From Symsagittifera roscoffensis (taxonomy: Eukaryota > Xenacoelomorpha > Acoela > Convolutidae): DNA of 64,000 nucleotides. The stretch spans positions 47,674,684 through 47,738,683 of the forward strand of contig NC_087063.1 of the NCBI RefSeq assembly GCF_963678635.1, in the 5' to 3' direction. A program made the translations under genes and the position numbers. Position 1 is the stretch's first letter; each line of letters opens with the position of its first letter. Positions 46,550-57,000 of the stretch are shown piece by piece. The notes under the pieces were generated by a model. That model saw only the letters and a program-made list of their open reading frames with translations. It searched no databases and had not been told where the DNA came from.

Positions 46550-48960
46550 GCGTTTCGCAAAAACCTTTAGGTTTCTCTGAGCAAGAAAAACAAGCCTTGA
46601 TTCTTTTGAAACACAACATGGTGATTGATGCGGTTCGCAAAATGCTTCAGTTATCTCGATCAAATCATTGAGCAATGAAAATTGAAATAAATTGAGTTGC
46701 TGTCATAGCATGAATCGGCACGGTAGGAAAAATTTTATTTTCGACAACAGGGTTTTGATTTTTATTTTTTGTAATTTCAATCGGATCGCAAATCAAGTTT
46801 TTGATAAGCGTGTGATTGACCGACAAAACATTAGAACATTAAAAGCTGCTTTTCAAAGCTTGAATCGTTTTGCGAAAAATTAAGTCTTTCCGGCCTGCAA
46901 TTGAGAGATGAAACATTTTAAGCTGTGTTGAGTTCTTCAAATTTTAATAAATTGGGTCAAAAAAGCCATGGAGTCCTTACACAATGAAATATTTTAATTG
47001 CTTTCTATTGCTTAGGATGTTTCATAAAAAAAGTTTCGGGTAAGCTATTGAAGCGACGAAATTTTGAAGTATTTCGATTTTTTCTCGCTTCATTATTTTT
47101 GTTTGAACAAAAAAATCTGTCCGCAAAAGCGTTTGAACTTTTTCAGAGCAAGTTATACTTTCAACCGATGTAATGTTGAATATTTCAAAGCACATTAGCT
47201 TCAAACGGTTCGCAACACTTTGCTGAGCATACCATTCTAGCAATGAAACTTTGATCCCGATTTGCAATAAGTAAGTTTTTCGAAGTAGGCCATTCAATGG
47301 TTGATACCTCTAAAATATTCGAAATTTTTTTTATAGCGTTAATCGATTGCCACAACTTCATTTTTCTCTGCAAGCTCTTCAAGCGATAATTTCAAGCTAA
47401 TTCGTAGCGTTAATTGTTTTGCGAAGAAATAAAATTTTTTAGACAAACTACTGAGCAATAACACTTCGATGAAATTCAAATTATTTTAAAAGCCTGAGTT
47501 TTTTTGAGCACGGTTTTGAGCAAAACAAACTTGGAATATTTCTTGTTTCATTTTTTTCTTCAAACTTTTTTGCTAGTACTTGCACGTAAATTATTTTTAT
47601 CAAGCTAAAATTCACGTTGTTTTCGACGCTTGAAACAATTCTTGAATATTTCAAGCTGTTAGGCATTAAAATTTTGAAACAATTCGAGGTCCTTCATAGA
47701 TCGAACTGTTTAGCAAAGCTTAAAATGTTTTCAAGAACGTGATTCAAGAGATGGAACTTTAATTTATCTCAAGTTACTTCATAAAGCAAATAGGTTTGAA
47801 AATAGTTTGTTAAAACGATTTTCAGTAGCTTAGTTTTCTAAACACTTCCGGCTAATTCATCGAGCAAATCAGCGTGCAAAAATTTAGCTTTTCTTAGCGA
47901 GGAAGTTACTATTGTTAGAAAATTGGTTTAAGGTTAACATGTGCACGCAGAAATTCGGACAAAAAGGACAGCAACTGGCTAGATTTGATTTTGAATTGAA
48001 ATCATCTTGTCTGAAAAATCGAATTCTTTCAAAAAATAGGATTTAGACTATTAATGGCGTTTTTGATTGTTGAGCCTAAAATATTTTATCTAACGTTGCG
48101 CTCGACAGAGATAGAACTTTGCATCCAGTGAAACTTTGTGTCCATAGTGCATTTTTATTTTCGTTTATTATATAGGTATAAGATAACGAGCCTTATCGTT
48201 GTTCGCTATACTTTTTTTTGCATTTGAAGCACCTCCGGTTTCCGACCACTTCACGAAATGAAAACGAACTATATGCTATTGCTTAGTTTTTTTTTCAATC
48301 TTGGTTTCTCAGCAAAAAAAGCTTGTCTGGATTCAAATGTTGTATCATTAAAAGGCTCTAATAGTCGTGAATTGACTTTGGATGATCAGAGGCTGAATTA
48401 CCAATTTAATTTATATATTTCGAACTTTACTTTAGGCATTATTTTGTTTCTTTCTTGCAGTTACCACTATAAGTCAATTTTTTGTTTGTTAGAACAATTG
48501 ACAGCCAATTGAGAAAAACAAAAAAAATCTTAAAAAAACCCATATTTGAAAAACTTTTTTCAAAAACCATTATGATCAGACTACTTTTTGCCACTTGCAC
48601 AGCACTTGCTCATTTTTTGTTTAGATTTTTAAAGTATCTGACGACACGCTCGGAAGTTATGTTTAAGAAAAAAAATTGACATTTTGCAAGCGGTTTTATA
48701 AAATAACATTCAGAATGTTCAAGGCGCGTTGGATCAAGCACTTTTTTGAAGCGGCCATATTTCAACTTTTTTTCAAAAGTTTTGTCAAATTTTTTAAGGT
48801 CGACCAAATGGATTTTACAGGTGCTTCCAGAACACTACAAAAACCCTAGTTCGCAAAATATGTTGTGCAGCAAAAAATGTAATTAAAAAAACGTTTTTCG
48901 GCGTTTTGGAACCTGATCTAGACTACATTTTATGATTGGATAATTTAGATATTTTACCAA
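46550..48960. repeat. Degenerate repeats related to the palindromes; no gene
   Basis: Weak copies of the core RCRATGARACTTTGAA recur near 46,674, 46,905, 47,048, 47,236 and 47,748, separated by roughly 140-280 bp, suggesting an old array of half-palindromes. Short ORFs such as 48,258-48,512 have no homologous copy or recognisable motif. Past 48,100 the sequence is unassigned up to the LTR. Confidence 0.45.
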
Positions 48961-49316
48961 TGTAAAGTATTTAATATTAACCAATCATGATCCATCTAAC
49001 TAACAACCCACTTATTTGTAAGTGCTGAAGTTACTTGTAATTTCAGCACCAGAGAGATTTGAATTTAACTTAGAAATTAGTTGGACTCTCCCGAGCACTT
49101 CAGCAGCCGCAATAAACCAGTATACCCTAGATCTATTGAGCCTAGCAGAGACTAGTTAAACAACCTGAGACTAGATAGTATAAGAGTAAGATTAGGATCG
49201 GTATTAGACTAAGAAGTTGCACGAATCTATCCGGCCGAAAATAAGATAGCGTGACGAGCAGACGGTGTACCCTATCCGAAATTACTCTATGAGTTATACA
49301 CTCCAGTCCTAACTCA
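48961..49316 (+). repeat. Family A 5' LTR
   Basis: 356 bp starting TGTAAAG and ending AACTCA. The right end is placed by the primer binding site two bases later and by alignment with the remnant at 329-668. The left end is less sure because it rests on TG and on where similarity to copy 1 fades. The paired 3' LTR lies beyond the window. Confidence 0.7.
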
Positions 49317-49318
49317 TC

Positions 49319-49341
49319 TGGTGCGACCATAAGTCTCGAAC
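49319..49341 (+). promoter_or_regulatory. Family A primer binding site
   Basis: TGGTGCGACC begins two bases after the LTR and would pair with a tRNA ending GGTCGCACCA. Complementarity extends to TCTCGAAC, the complement of a T-loop GTTCGAGA. Copy 1 keeps TGGTGCGACT at 671. I cannot name the tRNA. Confidence 0.6.
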
Positions 49342-50570
49342 AAGACCTTAATAGCTTAGAATTAAGCAAAATAGATTAGAAATTAGACAAAAACATTTAC
49401 AAAATGTTATACGACAATAATTTAATCGAAATGTCTCTACGACTCAATAGATCAGAGCCAATATTCCGAACCATAACAGAACTACCCGGAATTGGAAGAA
49501 GACCTCGAACCAGAGACGACATACGACAAAGTAGAAACTTGCCATATAGCTATATGATAAATAGGCAAAAACCAGAACAAACTTTTATATTTAGAATACT
49601 ACTAGCAATGAATTTAGATTTTCATTTGCAAACATAAAACCTTGAAGTTAATCTTCAAAATCATTTCAGGCGCTAAACAAAATTATTAATATACAATAAC
49701 GATTGATAAAAAGATCTAAGATCGTTTTCCTAAAACTCTGCAGTAATATACAAAACATGTTTGAAAAATATTTATTGAAAAATAAAAAATAAAAATTAGT
49801 AGCATGACAATAAATGGTTAGTAATCATAAATCATCCTGTTGTTCCAGCTCCATCATCTAAAACATAACAGCAATCATAAACCCACTAATATCATCAAAA
49901 CACTAAATCTTTCCTTTACACACATTTAAAATTTTATTAAAACTTAAATTCACTTAATTTTAAAACCAGATCATCAAGGCTTATCCTTGGATCTTAAATC
50001 ATTTTCTATTTAATTAAATTTAAAACTTGATCATCAAGGCCTATCCTTGGATCAAACAGAACAACTTTGTTCTCCCCCACCCACTTAATTAGTGTCTAAC
50101 GACCTCAAACGTCGATTCACTACCCAACCCTTTCTAAAGACCTAAGACTAATAGAAATTTTTAAACAAAACTAATCATTCAAATTAGGATAAACAGTGAA
50201 GAACTTCGGTTATTCATCCTTCACTTGACCCCCCCTCTTACCAGACCCAGGATAAATCTTAGACTTAGTAAGTTTAAAATAGTATCTAACGAACTACTCG
50301 CGTTCTAATTATACCTGAACCTTGTGGATCGATTTACTATTCTCCAACCCTTGAACACAATCACTACCCCTAAGTAAGATTAAGTAAGTTAACACCTTAA
50401 CTTATACTAGCCACGAGAAAGTAAAAAATCATTTTTCGGAATCAATATACTTTTCTCTCCAACCCTGAACAAATAGACCCAGGTTAAGCTAACCAAAAAA
50501 TCGTAAGAACTAACAGTTTAGGAAAATAGAAATCATTTAACAACCTTTTGCATCCGTCATCCTAAACCTT
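49342..50570 (+). other. Family A leader
   Basis: Mostly non-coding. A 77-codon ORF at 49,404-49,637 lies close behind the primer site; its translation (MLYDNNLIEMSLRLNRSEPI at the start) is basic with no known motif and I see no clear counterpart in copy 1, so I do not call it a gene. GATCATCAAGGCYTATCCTT occurs twice (49,971 and 50,031). The stretch is otherwise unremarkable A/T-rich sequence. Confidence 0.5.
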
Positions 50571-51038
50571 ATGTCATTTAAAAACCTAGGAAATAAACAA
50601 ACAATCGTTTTACACAACTGTGAAATAGATAACAAAAAATACGACCTCGTAATCACACCTCATACACAAACAGTTGGATACATTCGAACAAAACGACAAA
50701 CACTAAAAAGAAAAATAATAACGAAACAAAGACAAATAACACGAAAAAGATTTTCAAAAAATCGAAACGCATTTTCAGAATCAGAAACCAACAGTTTAGA
50801 CGAACTTTACAAACTAAAAGAATCAATAGATAAAAATTGCCCACTTCACGATCAATTATATTTTTCTGACTCAGAAACAACTTCAAATTCATCAAAAAGA
50901 GGAAAAAGAAGAATAAAAAAGCAGTATAAACACAAACCAGTACATTTATACAATTGGAATCAACCAATTCGACACATTAATAATTACATATTAACAATCA
51001 TCGAACGAAAAAATGAGCTCAACGCACACCCCAGGTGA
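50571..51038 (+). CDS. ORF0, small basic protein ahead of gag
   Basis: 155 codons from an ATG at 50,571, overlapping the start of gag-pol by 26 nt in another frame. The N-terminal third is hydrophobic/polar; the middle is very basic (TKRQTLKRKIITKQRQITRK) and could be a nuclear localisation or RNA-binding segment. It then turns acidic and serine-rich (SESETNSLDE, DSETTSNSS) before a second basic stretch. There is no known domain. A decayed homologue follows the LTR remnant of copy 1 from about 1,883, so the ORF belongs to the family. The function is unknown; an accessory or regulatory RNA-binding role is only inference. Confidence 0.6.
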   Translation: MSFKNLGNKQTIVLHNCEIDNKKYDLVITPHTQTVGYIRTKRQTLKRKIITKQRQITRKRFSKNRNAFSESETNSLDELYKLKESIDKNCPLHDQLYFSDSETTSNSSKRGKRRIKKQYKHKPVHLYNWNQPIRHINNYILTIIERKNELNAHPR

Positions 51039-54000
51039 AGAAAGTCCAGATGATGATGAAATCTTTCCTTTTATAGTAGATGCAACCACTGATAGAGGAC
51101 AGCATATATTTTGCAAAAATTTACTATTAAATTTATTTGAACCCGGAATCAGTCCATGTAAAACAGAGTTCCCAGATGTAAAAATCAAAAGACAAATCAT
51201 AGACCACTACTTAAAAGATATATGCAACATAACACAACAGTATGGAATATACTCCATAGAATTCACCTCACCAAACCATAATAATAGAAAATATACAATT
51301 CAAACAGACGATCTTGATTTAGAATTTTCAAAAGTTTTTTCAGAATATATAAAAAGCATCCAATATCATAACTCACAAAGAGCAAACTCCATATTCACCA
51401 ATGAAGTTTTCGCAATAATATATAGTTATATTTCGATATTAGAAAACGAAATCCCAATAACAAATGTCTCACCGACAGAAACATCTAAACATTTAAGAGT
51501 ACGACATGAAATCACACTACTCTCTAGTTATTTAAACATCATTAAAGAAAATTTCACGAAAGACGACGTTTCACAACATACAAAACACGATCTACAAAAA
51601 ATTTTGGCATGGTTCATAATAGATTATTTCACACACAATATTGATTTAATTGCACAAGCAAGAAAAAATTTTAGACCCCAAAACTCGAACGATGATACCG
51701 CTATCACAGAACAATCAGATTATGTTTGGGACCCCGAATGGTCTCATCCCGCATTTATAAGCTTCCCACAATCAATCTCAAGTCAAGCAATAAGTACGAT
51801 ATCTTACATAAGAGATTATGTAAAAGTAATACCATTAACCATTGATGCAACACCATTAAACTATAATACATTTTTGCCCGATACACAAAATAATAGTTTA
51901 AATTCTACAGTTATACACAATGAAAACCTCAATGGAACTAGGAATCTTACTCAACAAGATATCCAGACACCATCACACTTCATAAATGAAGAAATCGTAC
52001 ACACAACAACTACACAACAAAGTATTTCACCAATACGCCCAAATTTAACAACACCAAGAAATACAAATCCTTCACAAACACAGGTAACCTTACAATCAAC
52101 CGTTAAACCTTCGGTTGCTCCTAAATATTCACATATGGATTACCAAACATACAGACCCATGACAATACCATCAAAAACACGCAAAACATTCACTAGAAAC
52201 AACTTTACAGACCATAATTATAATTATACACATCCATCAAAAACATATAATCAACCACAAAGAAATTTTAACCAATATACAAGATCTCGAAATTGGGACA
52301 ACCCAATGACCCAACCTATTTCAATAAATTTCCAAACAAATCCTCCACAGGATCACAGTGAAAATTACCCATTTTTTCAACAAAATAAAAATAAAAAACA
52401 GACATCTTATCAAATGGATTATTTATCCTCAGATGATGATTTCTTACAACCAGATATATTTGCACCAAATACTCAAGAATATCGTAGACAAGGAATACAG
52501 AAAACACGTACAAATCATAGAAATTTTTCTCCACAACCAATAGATGCACAACATCAACAACCAATTCAACAACAAAATCTAATTAATACACAATCTTTTC
52601 AACCAATTCAACAACAAAATCCAATGACTGCACACTCGTATCAACCATCACAAATGCAAAATGAAATACCACTCCCATATTATCTCCAACAACATGAAAT
52701 AACAAGGAACCAACTTTCAAATTTTTCTCAAATGCCAAATGCAGCAGAATCATTACAAATGACAATGAATCCATACCTTATGGGTGGATCATCAATAACA
52801 TCAAACAAACTTTTAATGGTTTTCACAGGAACAGACCCTGAATACTCTGTAGAAGATTATTTAAAAGCAGTAACAGCAAACCTGATTTTAAATATTGGAC
52901 CTGAACCAATTAATACGCCACTACATCAAAACTGGATACATCGACGCACAGCGTTAATACAAACAACCTTAGATGGCGCAGCCCAAAAATGGTTTTCAGT
53001 ACTACCTCTAGAAATAAAATCAAACTGGAAAAGGTTTACACAGGAATTTTCAAAAATGTTTGACTCCGAAAGAAACAAACAACAACAAAGAGTTTTATGT
53101 AATGAAATTCGCAGATTACCGAACGAAACCATCAAGCAAATAGCAGTACGAATCGAAACACTAGTTCGAAAAGCATATTCATTAAATACACACGACTATA
53201 AAAACACAAAGATGACAGAAATCTTAATGATGACCTTAACACCACAATTAAGGAAAATAGCAATAAAAAAGAGAGCATCCCATCCTTCTTCAATTCGAGA
53301 ACCCGATTTAGATTTTCGAAAACTAGTAGACAAATTAGAACAAGCAGAAATCACGATGAAACTAGAAGAAACGGAAAATCTGAAATTACAATACGTTAAC
53401 AGAATTGAAACGACTCCCACTAATATTAATAATATACAGGAATCAGAGACAGACCTCGTTGAAAAAATCACTGAAATACTCAATATTTACGAAAAGAACC
53501 CAAACTTTAAAGGCAAACCATCTTTCAAAAAATGGTGTAATTATTGCCGACGATACGGACATAGTATTTCCGAATGTAGACAAAAACAGCAAGACAATCA
53601 AAATAAACCTCAAAAATATAAAGAACCAAATAAATCATTCTATCAATACATGAAAAAAGATCAAAATCTACCGAACAAAACAGTCTACAGCAACAACAGT
53701 TCAGGAAAACCACTCCCGAACAATACAAATTATACAAGAAATCAATCACCATATAACTCAAGTTATAGAGGAAGATCGCCAGAACGAAGAAACACACAAA
53801 ATTCATCACAAAATCACTACAATAGACCAAATAGTAGAAGTAACTACTCCAGATCAAATTCAAATACACAACGATTTGTTTCTAGATCTAATTCCCAATC
53901 AAGAAATAACTACTATCCAAACAACCAATCACGAAATTCATCATACAACAGGAATAGAAACTACTCCTATAATCGAAATAGAAGTTATTCAAACAACCGA

Positions 54001-57000
54001 AACCAGAATTACCCGAACAATCAATCAAGGAATAACTCATATAATAGATCGAACTATAACAGACCAAACAATAATTACCAAAACAGATCGCGAAATAATT
54101 CACAAAATCGACACTCAAGTTATAATAATCGTTATAGAAATTATTCCCAATCACCACACCGGAATAATAATAACTATAATAATTCTAATAATCGCCACAG
54201 AAGTAGTACACCTAAACATCAAAGACAAATCAATCAAGTACAATCTAATCCAGAAACAACATCAGACCCTCCAGGTATTGATGACACAGTAACTGATACG
54301 TTACAACTCAATCAAATAAACTGTACATCATCAGATTCAGAAAGTGATACTGAAAACACTCTTTCTATCAATATGATAAAAGTCGAAAATGACTATGAAT
54401 CTGTCATATATGAACAACCTTTTTCATCACACATATATGAAAATCAATCAGAATTTCTTCAAAATTATTACACTACACCCATAAATTCCACACCAACGAC
54501 GCAAGAAACAAATGAGATTAACACTACAAATCAAACCATTAAAAATATCAAAACAAAATGCTTGAATACAAACCACATTTATCAAAATATACAAAAAGAA
54601 CAACCCAAAGAAAAAATTTGGACAATACCATTTCTCTTAGAAAGCCCAAGAAATAAAGAATTTCAACCACCAGACCTTGAAATAGATTTTTTAATTGATT
54701 CAGGAGCAGAATCAAACATAATAAACATCCCCACATGGAATGAAATAAAAACTTTACACCCAAAGCTAACACCTCTTGAAACCTCCAGTAAGTTAGCAAC
54801 AGCACAAGGATCAACATTGATAAACTACGGAAAAATCCAATTATTTCTCCTCCCCACCAGAACAATGGAGCAAAGCAAAATTTTAAATAAGCCATTTAAA
54901 CAAATATTCCATATCACTGACATTAAATATAATATCATTGGAATACCATTTATTTCGAAGTATATACCAACAATTAACATACTAAATAGTAAAATATTAA
55001 TCAAAGATAAATATACAAAAACAAAAGAAACATCCTTAACATTTTTTCAAAGATTAAATAAACAACCACCATTCTTTTCAAAATTCTACCCGATATTTAA
55101 CCAACAAAGAAAACACTTGAAACCACTATCAGGAAACATCTATAATTTTTCAATCAAACAAGTTCACCAATATGATAAAGAACAAAACAAACAAAAATTT
55201 TATATGTCAGAATTTGAATTCAAACCTATTCACAAATTTTTCAAAATCACAATCTCATCCATAAAATATTTGAAAAATTCGAATTCAGATATCATTTCCT
55301 TACATGTCTATAACAACACACCTTACCAAGTAACATTACCTTTAGGACTTTTAGGATATTGTGAAACCAACGCTACAATATCACCAATACACGAAAAAGC
55401 CTATCGCGTAAATAATATACTCCAATTACTAGATATTTGCCAATCTACAATTCTTAATGAAGAATTATCTATAAATAATATAATAAGTAACGAAAACAGA
55501 AATACGGATTATTTCACAAAAACTCCATATTTCAAACCTACATTCAACATAAGTAACTACACAGAGGACCAACAAAAATTTTTAACAATGTTTAATTTCC
55601 AACATTCACAAATAACACAAGACGAATTCGAAAAATTAGCCAAACAGCTAATTAAATATTCATCAGTCTATGCAACATCAAAATTCGATGTTGGAAAAAT
55701 CAGTTCATCACTACATCTCCCGTTAAAACCAGACGCAGTTTTCAAAAAACAGAGAGCAAGTAAAGTACCAATTCACTTACATGATAAAGTGAACAGATTA
55801 CTCGATATTTTAGAACAATACAACATTATATCACCAGTTAATAAAGAAGAACAACCAAAAGGGAACACATTCATCAACCCCGTTATCATTCTAGCTAAAG
55901 GAGAATCATTAAAAATCGTTCTCGATGCTAGATACCTCAATTCACTTATAGATGAATCAAAATGTAATTGGCCCATTGAACCAATACAAGTTATTTTAAC
56001 AAAAATAAACGGCAAATACTTTACAACCGCCGATATGAATAGTGCATACAATCAAATGCCACTAGATGAACAATCACGACGTTTAACACAATTTGTTATC
56101 GGAAACCAACAATATGAATTCAACCGCTTATTCTATGGAATATCCATAGGACCAGCAGCATTTTCAGCTTTTATGAGCAAAATTTTTAGACCACTAATAC
56201 TCAAGAAAAACGCAATCACCTATTTAGACGATGTTTTTATGCAATCACAAACAAAAGACGAGATGTTCAATGTTTTAGAAAAATATCACCAAATACTTCA
56301 GAACGAAAATCTGAAGGCCGCCCCCGATAAATCACACTTCTTTTTGACAAGAGTTAAATTCTTAGGACATAATATAGAAAGAAAAACAATCACTCCATTG
56401 AAATCACGCATTGACGCTATTCAAAAACTTCAACCACCAACAAATAAAAAGAAAATCCAAGAATTTCTTGGAATGTTAAACTTTTTAAGTAAATATGTTT
56501 ATAAAATGCAATTATATCTACGACCATTTTATAACATCCTTAGACAACAAAATAATTTTGAATGGAACACAGAACATCAAACACGATTTGAAGAAATAAA
56601 GAAACTTTTAACTGAACAAATTTCAAACACAATTCCAGACCCTAATCAACCATTTTATGCAATGTGCGATGCTTCGAACTTTGGCATCGGTGCAGCACTA
56701 TTACAATCACATAATGGTAAAAATAAAATGAACCTCATATCAGCAAATTCTCGATTATTCACTCAAGCAGAGCTACGACTCTCAACTCTAATGAGAGAAT
56801 GTACAGCCATAATATATACACTAACAGAATATGAATTTCTGATACTTGGATCAAAACATCCAACAGTTCTATTCACAGACCATAAACCAATCATCTTTCT
56901 CTTTACACAAAAATCTAACCCAAACCACCGAGTTTACAGATTTCAACTAATTCTAATGAAATTTCCAAACTTACATATAGTTTGGACTGCAGGAAAAAAT

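Noticed and set aside
48258-48512. 84-codon ORF with a signal-peptide-like start
   Set aside because: T-rich DNA gives hydrophobic N-termini by chance. There is no second copy, motif or neighbouring gene to support it.
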